Source of the DNA: Chitinophagaceae bacterium
GTDB lineage: Bacteria; Bacteroidota; Bacteroidia; Chitinophagales; Chitinophagaceae
Direction: 5' to 3'
DNA length: 64,000 nt
Assembly: GCA_947381435.1 (NCBI GenBank)
Contig: CANCVE010000006.1
Span: 1-64,000 of the forward strand
Shown: piece by piece, positions 39,439 to 50,600 of the stretch
Position numbering within the stretch: position 1 is the stretch's first letter
How the letters are laid out: every line of letters begins with the position of its first letter
Notes under the pieces: generated by a model
The model's input: the letters and a program-made list of their open reading frames with translations, nothing else
The model's database searches: none
What the model was told of the DNA's origin: nothing
Translations under genes and position numbers: made by a program

Positions 39439-39660
39439 TTAGGTATTAAAGCTTGTATTACATGTATTACAGCTTCTATTACATGTAATGAAAGCGCAAT
39501 TACATGTAATACAACTCCTAGTACATGTCTTGTGAGAGTTTGTACATGTACAAGAGCTCCAATTTCATGTATTGCAAGTGTAATTACATGTAATACAACC
39601 CCTATTACATGTATTACAGGCGTTATTACATGTAATACAAGCTTTAGTGGGTGTAATAAA
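39439..39660. repeat. Array C: 21-bp tandem repeat with 12-bp palindrome, about 10 units
   Basis: ACATGT cores recur at 39460, 39481, 39502, 39523, 39544, 39565 (as TCATGT), 39586, 39607, 39628 and 39649 (worn), always 21 bases apart. The best units carry the perfect palindrome ATTACATGTAAT. A degenerate unit precedes them. The array lies about 75 bases upstream of the start of the 1541-residue lyase gene. It has open frames by chance of its 3-fold period (peptides like ITCNTTP). Confidence 0.95.
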
Positions 39661-39765
39661 AGTAGAGTTAGTACTCTATTTCCTGCTGAAAACATTATTA
39701 AGTTGTTGTTTATTTCAGTTGTGTTTAATCTAGTGTCAGTTTACATAAACAATTCGGTTGAGTCA

Positions 39766-41907
39766 TTATTTCCTATCCAATATTGCTTGATTCAAAGATT
39801 GACTTCCATCACCATTGCTGAACCTATTTATTTCTTCATCCGTTGGTAATTTCTTTCTGTATTCATCCAGATACAAACCAATCTTATCCATTGGTATGGC
39901 TTTAAATTCTGGCAAATCTTTAAATACTTGTGAAGTAGGTTTCAACCTAAAATCCATTTTAGCCATTGCCTCAAATCCCGGGTCTGTAGAATAAGCCATA
40001 TTCCTACCATTGGCTACTGTCGAATCTTTTTTTACCTCCTTTCCATCTGCTGCAACAAACTTATACTCGATTGGAATACGACAGTTGACAGACACATTAT
40101 TCTTCCAATTATTTTCGACAGAATCACGGGTCACAAATTCAAACCCTAGTCCGCAGTTTATAGCAATATTGTTGTAACAATCCAACGGATAAGAAGTCTT
40201 TGGCATAGAACCATGCTTGAACAAATAAGCTGTTCCCCTCTTTCCTCCCCTACTGTTCAATGCCAGCACATTTCCATAAACATGCATATTGAAATGGTCG
40301 TGGTCAAAATAGATACCATCACCATCATCGCTGTTGTGAATAAAATTATATGCAAATGTATTGTTGCCAGAACGGGTATAAAGGTCATAACTGTAAAATG
40401 CACCCAAATCATTCGACACAGTACACATTCTAAAAATCTCATTATACTCAAATACGTTATCCCAACTACCATAGATAATACCTCCATGAGGCGTATCATG
40501 AATCAGGTTATGCGCCACATAATTACCCACACAGGTATGGTGTCCACCACCACCTCCGCCAGTAAAACCAGCATTAACGGCAGGGGTGTAAATATGAACC
40601 AACTGACTAAAATTGTATATATGGTTATTCACAATCCGATGCCCCGCAGGGATACGAGGTGATACCGATTCGTCGCCACCTGCAAGCCAAACACCCCCTT
40701 CGCCTAGGTTATACAAATCGCAACTTTGAACAGTATGATTGGTACCACCATCAATCTTAACTCCGTATTTATTTACGTTTCTAATGGTACAACCAGCAAT
40801 AGTATTGTTACTGCCCCCTTCGATAGAGATGGCCTCGTTCACACTTTGCTCAATAGTAATTCCCTTGATAGTGATGTTAGAAGCGTCCTTCATGGCTATT
40901 ACCGCTCCTTTGCTATCGGCAATAGCAATAGAACATTGATTAATATCTTTTGGCGGATAGAAATACAGTTTGTTATCCTTAAAATCAACTGCCCATTCAC
41001 CAACAATATCTATTTCTTCCAATAGATTTAGTAACCAATATTGTTCTTTTCCATTTCCTTCAGGACGAGTATATTTATTGCCAATCCCTCCAGGCACAGG
41101 CTTCTTAAGTGTAATGGTTTTGGCAAGCGTGTCAATAGAGGCAATTCTTGCGCACTCGTTCTGCCAAGGTATTCGCCAATAGCCTTTTATCCAAACACCT
41201 CTATCTAATTGACCTACCCAATTTGCTGCACGATTGTCCCTATACTCAAATATTCCCGGCCTTGGAGGTCGTTTTTCCTTACTGCCCGCCGCATAAAAAT
41301 TTGCCCAATCTTCATTCTTTGCTTCTTGTCCGCCACCATTCACAATCACCTTTTTCATTGCCATATACCCCTTGTTAGGATAACGAGAAAGCGGCATTCT
41401 TTCTCCATTTGCAAAGAATCCTAAGATTCCACCATCATCATTAAAAATGTCGGGCAATATGTTGGTATGATTCAAATTAAGCTCTGATAAATCAAGTGCG
41501 TATATCTTGCCCCTCAAAGAAGGTGCAATCCTGTCAAGTGTAGTTTTATCTTTTACAAGTTTAAACTTTGAGGAGGGGATATTTATTGTTCCGTCAAATA
41601 CTACCTTTTCATTGGCAGCCGCAGTATAAACCACCGGCATTTCCTTAGTGCCACCATCTTCTTTAGTCAATTCAAGAGGACTTGTGAAGCGATAAGTTCC
41701 TCCCTTTATTACAACAGTTGCACCCATTTTAGCATGATCTATCTTCCTAATTACATCCCTTGCTTTTTGGACAGTTGCAAAGGGTTTCGTTTTACTGCCG
41801 TTGTTGTTATCCAATCCGGTAGGCGAAACATAATAGGTTGGTGAGTTCTGGGCATAAATAGCCGCATTAATCAACACATTTAGCAAGAAGAGGGTGTACA
41901 CTTTCAT
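39766..41907 (-). CDS. GH141-like right-handed beta-helix protein
   Basis: The 713-residue protein has a signal peptide ending NAAIYAQ (about residue 20). It opens with YYVSPTGLDNNNGSKTKPFA and QKARDVI, then KGGTYRF, the entry of the family containing GH141 enzymes. RGVWIKGYWRIPWQNE (about 220-235) and GGIGNKYTRPEGNGKEQYW (about 275) follow. The central beta-helix has AHNLIHDTPHGGIIYG and LGAFYSYDLYTRSGNN. No T9SS tail is present, unlike its relative at 57156. GH141 members are alpha-L-fucosidases or xylanases; which applies cannot be seen. It lies after the esterase in a leftward group. Confidence 0.78.
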   Translation of the reverse strand: MKVYTLFLLNVLINAAIYAQNSPTYYVSPTGLDNNNGSKTKPFATVQKARDVIRKIDHAKMGATVVIKGGTYRFTSPLELTKEDGGTKEMPVVYTAAANEKVVFDGTINIPSSKFKLVKDKTTLDRIAPSLRGKIYALDLSELNLNHTNILPDIFNDDGGILGFFANGERMPLSRYPNKGYMAMKKVIVNGGGQEAKNEDWANFYAAGSKEKRPPRPGIFEYRDNRAANWVGQLDRGVWIKGYWRIPWQNECARIASIDTLAKTITLKKPVPGGIGNKYTRPEGNGKEQYWLLNLLEEIDIVGEWAVDFKDNKLYFYPPKDINQCSIAIADSKGAVIAMKDASNITIKGITIEQSVNEAISIEGGSNNTIAGCTIRNVNKYGVKIDGGTNHTVQSCDLYNLGEGGVWLAGGDESVSPRIPAGHRIVNNHIYNFSQLVHIYTPAVNAGFTGGGGGGHHTCVGNYVAHNLIHDTPHGGIIYGSWDNVFEYNEIFRMCTVSNDLGAFYSYDLYTRSGNNTFAYNFIHNSDDGDGIYFDHDHFNMHVYGNVLALNSRGGKRGTAYLFKHGSMPKTSYPLDCYNNIAINCGLGFEFVTRDSVENNWKNNVSVNCRIPIEYKFVAADGKEVKKDSTVANGRNMAYSTDPGFEAMAKMDFRLKPTSQVFKDLPEFKAIPMDKIGLYLDEYRKKLPTDEEINRFSNGDGSQSLNQAILDRK

Positions 41908-42042
41908 AATATAATTTTATCATTCATTTTTATTAATTGACCAATCAGACAATGGGCTTTAAATAAGTTGTTGGTTAAGAACACATTCAACGTTTATAAA
42001 GCTATAAATCCAAAACAGATACTTTTAAGCTCACTCTATGAA

Positions 42043-42109
42043 GAGTTGGGTTCAAAATGCCCACTTTAAACCCAACTCCTCATGGTTTAAGCGTCAAACC
42101 ATGAGGAGT
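42043..42109. terminator. Two overlapping, mutually exclusive hairpins
   Basis: ACTCCTCATGGTTT (42075-42088) pairs exactly with 42096-42109 around a 7-base loop. GAGTTGGGTT (42043-42052) pairs exactly with 42069-42078. The two stems share 42075-42078, so only one can form fully. They lie just past the esterase stop (42122) and before the GH141-like start. Terminator is the simplest reading; attenuation is possible. Confidence 0.7.
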
Positions 42110-42121
42110 GACCTTTTATTC

Positions 42122-43813
42122 CTATCTATTAACTAAAATTATCCTTTCCACTGGCATTGCTGTCTGCACCAAAGGGGCTATTCCCCTCCCCCATTGCCAA
42201 GCAACCACCGTAATTTTTATTGGATAGTTTGCCCTTACAGGAAGGCTATCCAATATAAGTGTATTGCCCTTCATACTTGCTGGCCCCTCTTTTACATAAT
42301 AATAAACAGGCAACCCAGCAGACGAAGTAGCATTCAATTTTATTTCTTTCGTATTTCCACTAATCGCCGCTATCTCAGGAAAATCAATTGTCTGTGGTGC
42401 GCCTTGGGTATTTTTCTCTGGGAACTTTATTTGTGCTGGCTGCTCGGCATATTTGTATGTTTCATCACCATCTTTATAGGCCATCACCTGAATATTTGAG
42501 CAGAAACGACTAGTACCAAAATGATCGAAATGGATACGAAAACTATCATCAGCTAATTGCTCGCCACCACCGCCCCAGCCGCCAATAAGGCTAAACTTTA
42601 TTTTGCCCTTGTTGCTATGTGAAAGCGGAATGCCCGAACCCGCCACCCCTTCTGGTGTTTGGGTAAGGAAGCCAGCCTTTACACCAAAAGTAATTCCATC
42701 TGCAGAGGGCTGAAAAGCCAATTCATTAATCCATGAGGCAGGAACGGGTTTATCATATTGATTAAAACAAACCCGCTGCTCTTTTTTTCCACCATATAAT
42801 GCAGGAAATGCATCCACAGCCTTTGCCATTTCTTCGTCCAAATGCCAAAAGGCAAGGGTGTTATCTCCTTTAAAATCTTTAAATAAAATTGGACCAAAGC
42901 GATTATTATCCATGATATGAATATCTGTGAGCCATCCTTTGGTTTCATCGAGCGTATTGAGTACCACTGGATTAATAGTAGAAGAATTTTCCGCAGGGAT
43001 ACGGTAATGTGCAGCTTTCTGAATAAACATAGCACATAGTTTAGCCAATTTATCATCAAAATTAAAATGCCCGACACCAGGCTGAACCACCTCACAAACA
43101 AGAGAATGGTTATACTTTGCTCGTAAATCTAACAAATCCCCTCGCAACCAACGCCAGTGTTTGTCCAATGGTTCCAATGGATTAGCCCACGATTCATACT
43201 CTCCAGAAACAGCCATCACTGGTATGCCTTCTATTCTTGCTTTTGGATCATAATCGGGTGGGTTTACCATGGCTGCTGCATGTAGTGTCAATATTCCAAA
43301 AACCCGTTGGGGCTTGCAATAGGCGATGCTATATGCACCATTTGCCCCACCAGAATGACCAATTGTGAACAATGGCGCAGTAGCCACTTCGGTATATCCA
43401 GACACGGCCGCCAAATCATCCAATACCTTTTGTATTTGGGCAAAGGTGTTACCACCTTCCTTGTAATTAAACTGTGTAAACGGCCCTCTAAAAACCAATA
43501 CTATACCTATACTTTCCTTTGTGCACGCCTCCCTTATTTGTTTATTAGCACAAAAAAGGTCTTCTAATATAACCTGATTGGCAAAAATAAGTCCCCTCAC
43601 CTGCTTACAGTTTGGCGGCACCCATAGGAACGCCCTTGATTCTTTGTCTTTTCCATTAAGCGCTACAGACCATTGATAGATGGCAGCTTGGGTATAAGGC
43701 TCTCTCTTTTCATGTGACGGTGCTACTATGGGAGTGATTTGTGCATAGGTGCTAGTAAATGAAGCGGCAAAATAGACTATTGCCCCTAAACAAATCAGTA
43801 CCCAATTTTTCAT
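42122..43813 (-). CDS. Secreted alpha/beta-hydrolase, probable carbohydrate esterase
   Basis: The 563-residue protein has a signal peptide ending STYAQ (residue 25). The alpha/beta-hydrolase domain (about 60-275) has nucleophile motif GHSGG with Ser154, and a likely catalytic histidine in PGVGHFNFDD. The second half is a beta-rich domain (about 290-563). Esterases of this style remove acetyl, methyl or feruloyl groups from plant polysaccharides, but the exact activity cannot be told. It ends at the overlapping hairpins and precedes the GH141-like gene. Confidence 0.78.
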   Translation of the reverse strand: MKNWVLICLGAIVYFAASFTSTYAQITPIVAPSHEKREPYTQAAIYQWSVALNGKDKESRAFLWVPPNCKQVRGLIFANQVILEDLFCANKQIREACTKESIGIVLVFRGPFTQFNYKEGGNTFAQIQKVLDDLAAVSGYTEVATAPLFTIGHSGGANGAYSIAYCKPQRVFGILTLHAAAMVNPPDYDPKARIEGIPVMAVSGEYESWANPLEPLDKHWRWLRGDLLDLRAKYNHSLVCEVVQPGVGHFNFDDKLAKLCAMFIQKAAHYRIPAENSSTINPVVLNTLDETKGWLTDIHIMDNNRFGPILFKDFKGDNTLAFWHLDEEMAKAVDAFPALYGGKKEQRVCFNQYDKPVPASWINELAFQPSADGITFGVKAGFLTQTPEGVAGSGIPLSHSNKGKIKFSLIGGWGGGGEQLADDSFRIHFDHFGTSRFCSNIQVMAYKDGDETYKYAEQPAQIKFPEKNTQGAPQTIDFPEIAAISGNTKEIKLNATSSAGLPVYYYVKEGPASMKGNTLILDSLPVRANYPIKITVVAWQWGRGIAPLVQTAMPVERIILVNR

Positions 43814-44030
43814 AGTGTTTACAATATTTAAATAATTACTTTGTCAACCTTATTGAAACCAAACATTGCTTTATTCATAAAACAATCCCCCGAAGCCATT
43901 ATTAGACAAGGGGGGATATGTTTAATTCGTTATGTTGGTTACTATAATTACAACCAAAACTCTAAGCTATAGCGGAGAAAAACTTTAAAAGCAACGAACC
44001 TTTTTAATCATTACAAATAATCAATGTTCT

Positions 44031-44279
44031 TTAGTTGAGCTTTAATGCTGAATTCTTTTTAGATGCATAAGCAATTCCACTTGCCGCTAAAATCAAACTC
44101 ATGCCGCCATCAAAAGGAACAACAGGACCACCATCTCCACTCGGACCATTGCCGGGAGAACCTGGTCCACCAATACCTGGATCGTCGGCAGGGCTTTGTG
44201 CATTAACGGTTGTATTTACACAGAGGCTAAGCATTAAAGCTAAACCAAATATCCCCAGTCTTTTTGCTATTGTAAGCAT
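44031..44279 (-). CDS. Small secreted protein with PID-CTERM-like tail
   Basis: The 82-residue protein has a signal peptide (GIFGLALMLSLCVNTTVNAQ), a short Gly/Pro/Asp-rich linker (GGPGSPGNGPSGDGGP), the motif VPFDGG, a hydrophobic segment (MSLILAASGIAYA) and a basic end (SKKNSALKLN). This resembles the small Bacteroidota proteins with a PID-CTERM-type putative sorting tail. It has essentially no body between signal and tail. It lies downstream of the giant T9SS protein and is separated from it by array D. Confidence 0.75.
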   Translation of the reverse strand: MLTIAKRLGIFGLALMLSLCVNTTVNAQSPADDPGIGGPGSPGNGPSGDGGPVVPFDGGMSLILAASGIAYASKKNSALKLN

Positions 44280-44341
44280 TGTAATTATTATTAATGTTGA
44301 TTAAAAATGACTGTATCAATAATTCCATAGCCCAAATTGAA

Positions 44342-44512
44342 GATAAAAACGACTTCTTTGAAGGGCTAAAAGAACACTTTCAAGAGCTAAAAAAACACTT
44401 TCAAGAGCTGAAAGAACTCTTTCAAGAGCTGAAAGAACACTTTGAAGAGCTAAAAGAACTCTTTGAAGAGCTGAAAGAACTCTTTGAAGAGTCCAATGTT
44501 CTCAGTGGAGCG
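44342..44512. repeat. Array D: 21-bp tandem repeat, 7 clear units plus worn ends
   Basis: Unit core CTTTCAAGAGCTGAAAGAAC; the GCT recurs at 44365, 44386, 44407, 44428, 44449 and 44470, and a worn GTC at 44491, each 21 bases apart. Arms CTTTCA and TGAAAG, and AAAGA and TCTTT, give every unit a dyad. It is about 63 bases upstream of the small protein start. On the plus strand it is open from an ATG at 44294 and reads as heptads of ELKELFQ type (95 residues), discussed in the findings. Confidence 0.95.
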
Positions 44513-44630
44513 TTCAATGAACCACTTTTGTTGCCTTTTCTATCTTCTAAAAAGAACTTCCAGTTGTTAAAGCCGGGTTGACAACTCTTGCTAGTTATCA
44601 ACCCAATACTATAACGTGCCTCTCACTTAT

Positions 44631-47600
44631 CTAAGGTTGAACTGATAAATTTGATTGATAAACAGCCTGACCATTTGCATCTCTTACAGTTACACTATAA
44701 GTTCCTGCTGCTATGGTACTGTTAACTGTCAATGCATGACTACCGTTGCCACCTGCATGGCTGATAGCAACTTCTTGAACTCTTTGTCCTAATACATTAT
44801 TAATAACAACGGTATAATTACCAGCCGCTACATTAGTCAAACTAACATTTACCACTTTCGTTCCCTTCAAAGGATTAGGGTAAAGGCTGTAAGACGGTAA
44901 ACGGTTATCGGAAGACACTTTAACAATGTTACTATAGCTAACTGTTCCTACTTCGCTAATTGCCTTGATACGATAGTAATTGGTTGCGGCACTGATGTTA
45001 TTATCAGAAGTATTATAGCTAGCTATAGATGTATTCTTTGCATTTACCTGACCAATCTTAACGAAGCTCTTAGCATCGGTAGATTTCTCTACTTCAAATC
45101 TAGAAACTCCCTTCTCTCCTACTGTGTTCCAACTGACATTGGCAATCTTATTGTTTAAAGTTGCAGTTGCTACTATGCTGTTTACTGCCAAGGTGGTTGC
45201 TTTGAAAACAATGCTGAACCTGTTTGAATAAGTTGCAGCTATCGAAGTATCTACTGTAAAATTAATTGTATCTATACCAGTTGATAACGACTTGATAACA
45301 CCTCTATAGCTATCTTTCAACATTGGCACGAATCCATTAATTTCATATACACTTGCATTAATTACCAATTTATAGTTCTTACCACTCAACTTACTCAAGG
45401 CAATCGGCAATACATCACTAGCGGTGGCTGGTAATCTACCATCAATACTCAAGTTTTTACCCTTATCAGAGATGAACAAATTATCGTTTGCACCCGTAAA
45501 CTTTAACGCATCTTGTGGTCCATAAAAGGTATTACCGAAGCTAGCTGCAAAAGCAATAGCTGCTCCATCCTTACGGGCATAAAAAGTAACACTATCCTCT
45601 TTCATTAAAGAAAGATAAATCTTACTCATTGGTTTACTTACCCCAAAAACAGAAGTCTTAGTAGAATTTACAGCTTTACAATTTTCTGTAAACACAACAC
45701 TTGGGCTTGCTGAACTACTCTGTACAAAGAACGCTTGGCCCGGTTGTATGTAACCCGCTGCATTATTTGTAGTTCCGTTAAATGAACCTGGATATGTTGA
45801 ACCTCCTACAGTTGCACTACCAGTAATAGCATTGAAAGCAATATACTTACCAGAAGCACTAGCCGTAGGATCGAGATACCAATAGCTACCATTTACATTG
45901 CTCGAGTTACCAAACACTGTGTTTGTATTTCCTGTTTGTGTTCCAGTTACACCAGTTCCCCAAAGTACTGGACATACATAAGGATTAGCAATCATACTGA
46001 ATCCATTTGTAGTTGAAGCAGTAAGACCATTTGTAGAAAGCAAAGTTGCTGCACTTCCATTAACTGTAGCTGTAACACCACTAGGATCGTAAGTTACATC
46101 GCCATAAACAAGGTTTCCAGTGGCTCGAAGTTTGGTATCATTTACCATTCTTAACCCAATATTATAATAGTCAACAATTGGTGTAGTAGCCAAATTAAAA
46201 CTTCTATCACCTCTAACCAGTACCCTATATCCACTAAAGGCATCTAGTGTAGTGGTTTTAGTATTGGCAATGGCGTTAAACCCAGCATTATATGCAGAGC
46301 CATTAGTATAACTATACGCAGAAACATTGCCGTTAATACTGTAATCTAAACCATTGGCATCTGGTGCAGGTTGTGAGTTGTAGAAACCACCAGAATTGGC
46401 ATGTAACGCTGTTGTACCTGTTATAAAGATTCCTGACCCACTAGTTAATGAACCGTTTTCTTGCCAGTTTAAGAACATGCTTCCCGCATTATAAACTTCA
46501 GGAGCAATATCACGATAGCCACGGAAACCAGCAGGTATAAATCGTTCTACCTGAACAGTACCTTGTAATGATCCCAAAACCTTGTCAACAATTGCAGTAT
46601 TTGAAATAGAAGTTGATTTTAAAATAAGTCTATTTGTACCTGTATTAAAGTTTCCGTTCGAAATAGTTAAAACCCCTGTAAGAGATTGTGCTCCTCCAGT
46701 GATAGTAGCCCCTAAACTATTGTTCAGAGTCAGATTAGTTATTGATCCATTTCCAGAGATCGTTTGAGCAGCAGTACCTACTAAATTGGTATTACCAGTA
46801 CTAGTAATTGAGCTATTGTTTGTAAGAGTACTAAATAAATTGGTAGTACCAGAACCTGTAATTGTGCCATTGTTTGTAAGTGCTCCAACTAAATTAAATG
46901 TTCCATTATTTGTAACTGTACCTCCAGAATTTACTGTCATAGTAGTAGGAGAATAGAATGTCTTACCGGAAGGAATAGTCACTTTACCGTTGTAGGCACC
47001 ATTATTCAAGTTAAATACTGGATAGAATGACAAGCTACTTGAAGTTGAACTTGTTGCTGCTGATGAAATAGTAATTGAACCAGTACCGATTGTACTGATA
47101 GTAGCACCAGTTGGAATTCCAGAGCCAATAACAATCATTCCAATATCCAACCCAGTTGTTGGACATGTAACAGTGGTACTAGCAGAAACTAGTGTAGCAC
47201 TAACATTCAATACAGGTGATAATGATCCTGATAGATTAATGTTATTACCAATTGAAGCTGCAGAGGTAGTATGGTTAATAGTAAGATTACCAGGAATTGT
47301 AATTGTACCTCCACTTGCAAATGCTATATTATTAGTTGTCCTTGTACCTCCAATACTTAAGCTGTAATAATTAAAGACAGGGATAGTCTGTGTATTAGAA
47401 TTACTGAAAGTAATTGTTCCTGCAGTTACACCAGTAGTGTTATTCGGTGTAAATATGTTCTGCACAGTCATACCGCTACCTGCTTGCATGTTAGTGTTAG
47501 TGCCAAATGATACATTATAGAATCTCATGTTTGCACAAGCAGGTAAAACCTGATTTGTACCAGTAAAATTGACTGTTGTTAAAGTAGCTAGCACGAAATT

Positions 47601-50600
47601 ATTAGTTGGTGACATTCTGAATGTTCCTGAAATATTAAACACTGCAGTGGAAGATGAACCGCCAATTCCATCCAATTGTATCGAGTGACCAGTTACTCCA
47701 TTATCAACGTCTAAGTTATAGTAAGTACCAGGAACTAAACGGTTATTTATCGGACCTCCATAAACAACGCTTCCTCCCCATGTCTTATTTGCAGGATATT
47801 GATAACCTCCTGCACCATTACTCATAGTCAATAATGTCCCTTGTATTCCACTTGGATTAATAGTGGATGCAGAAGCAATACCAAAAGTTGAGATATTTAA
47901 GGTATGACCACTACCAATTAACAAGGCACCATTAACTGTAATTACACCACTTGTCGTATTTGTTCCACTTGTACCGGCACTATTCAATGTGCCATTGTAA
48001 GTACCTGCCATCACTGTCTGTGTACCAGATGCGTTGTTATAAGTAACTCCAAAATTCCAAGTTCTGCCTGTTGGTATCGGTGTAGAAGTAGTATTTTGTG
48101 TTTTAAGCGTACCAGTTCCAGTACCACCACCGTTTGAAGTAGTGAGTGAAGAACCTGTTAATTGATTGCTAACCAAATCTAAAGTAGCACCATCATTTAT
48201 TTGTAAAGAGGTATTGACTAATAATGCTCCAGCAGCTGTAGAAATGATTCCATTACTGTTTGCAACAATTAAGTTGGTAAACGTAAATGCAGGAACACTT
48301 TGGGCAGAGCTGCCATTAAAGCTAAATGTATTGCTAGTAACTACATAAGAACCCGATGTAAGTGTACCCGGAGTAAATGTTCCAGCTACACTTATAGTTC
48401 CACCACTTATCAATGTTACATTACTACCAGTTCTTGCAGCAACAGTAAGGTTATTGTAAGCGCCTGCCACTACCGTCTGAGCACCTGTTCCAGTATAATT
48501 TACGGAACCAGCCCAAGTTACTCCAGAAGGTATTGGGGTAGTAGAATTTGCACCTGCAAGTAATGTTCCTGAACCCAACTGTTGAGTCATTGCACCACTT
48601 AGGATATTAGTTCCCATATCTAATGTTGATCCAGATGCTATGGTCAATTGACCATTTACTGTTAAAGCCCCTGGCGCAGTATTAGATGAAGCATTGTTGA
48701 TAGTCAGATTATAATATGTACTAGAAACAGGTGTAGGTATTGTTTGAGCAATAGTGCCATTAAACACTACGGTTCCAGCAGAAGCAGTTAGTGTTCCTGT
48801 GTTTGTAAATGTGCCCTTAATAGTCAAAGTTCCGCCAGAGGCCATAGAAATTGATCCTGCATTGGTTAGTGCAGTATTAACAGTTAATGAACCTGATGCA
48901 CCATAAGTAATACTCGAACCACTCACCACAGTCACATTAGTAGGCGTTTTGGTAACTGTACCATTAATGGTAATTGCATGTCTTACAAACACATTTGCAC
49001 TTGCTACAGGCACAACATTTCCCAACCATGTAGTAGTAGTATTCCAATCAGATGCTGCATTGGTAACATAACCAAGTACTGTAAATGAAGTATTATCTGA
49101 TTGTGCACCATCAGTAACTACCAAATTACCTGACGCAGCACTTGCTGCAGGAACTTTGGCTGTTAATTGAGTCGTTGTATGTGTAAGAACGGTTGCGGCG
49201 GCTCCGTTGATAGTAACGGTAGTACTACCTGTAAAACCATTTCCGTTGATAGTTATTGTTTGTCCATAATAACCAGTTGCTGTAGCCTGTCCTGCGAATG
49301 TAGGGCTTGAAGCGGCAACTGCTCCTAATGAAACACCAGGTATTAAACCTACTGCAAAGTATTGTGTAGCACCAGTACCTATTGTTGCAGTACTAGTTAC
49401 TGTACCAGAGGAAGATGAACCTCCTTTACTAGTATAAGTTCCACCTGTGCTACGTGCTACTACACTACTATTAGCTACAGAAGCACTTGTTAACGCTACG
49501 TTTCCAACTCCGGTGTAATTACCAGTTGTATTTAACGACCAATATTCGCCGTTCACTGCAGATAAAGTACCATCTACACCTCCGGTGCTTCCAGCATCAA
49601 AAGCCTCAACTTTTGCCGAAACTGTACCACTACCTGTAGTAGGGTTAACTAAAGCAAATTTCAAGTACGTTCCATTCTTACCAACAGGGTAAGTATAAGT
49701 AGCCGCACTTGAGAAATTAGAAGGCAAATTCCATTTCAATGGCCCTTCTACATACGAGCTGCTATTACCGCCACTTACGCCACTATTTGAAGTGTTGGTT
49801 ATGGTTAGTAAATTAGAACTTGTACTTGTTAGTACACCATTTGTAAGTGTGAGAATATTACTAACGCTAACAGGACTACTTAAGGTAACACCTGCAGCAT
49901 CATTAACTTGCAAATTATAGAAAGTTTCTGGGGTTGTAATTGAAGACGCTGAACTACCTCCAAATATTACTGTATTCGAACCAGGTGTAAATGCTCCGTT
50001 ATTTGCCCAGTTACCATTTACTTGTATATCACCTCCCAAAGCAAGTGTACCATTCGTTATAGTCAAATCTCCAACTACAGTTCTTAATATACCAGGGGTA
50101 GTAACTGTTCCACTTACAGCGTCAATCGTAACTGTTTGAGGAACACCGCTTCCCAATGTACCACCTGCTATCCACTCATTACCAACTGTTGCAGTGGCCT
50201 TGTAAACTAATGAAGAAGTACCAGAATAAACTGGAGAAGCAGTAACACTTCCACCATTTATTTGCAAAACACCGTTTTGAGTAAGCCCACCAGTATTTGT
50301 GTAAGTTGATCCTAATGATAGGGTTGCACCATTACTAATAGTAGCTAATCCACTAGCTGTAGTAGCAGCATTAATATTCAGTGTACCACTAGTAACGTTT
50401 AGTATTTGATGCGTAAATGGTGAGGAAATAGTAGAACTGCCACTACCATTTAAATTTAATGTGTTACCTGATGTGGTAAAACTAACTGCACCAGTTTGAC
50501 TAGTACTAAAAAAACCAGCTACATTTATTGTTCCGCTAGGTAAAGTAATAATTGGGGTTCCAGACCTTGTTCCAGCAATTGTTAGATTATTGTAATTGAA

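Noticed and set aside
39405-39849. Open frames through array C
   Set aside because: Same cause, a 21-bp period; cysteine/threonine-rich peptides with no plausible start context.
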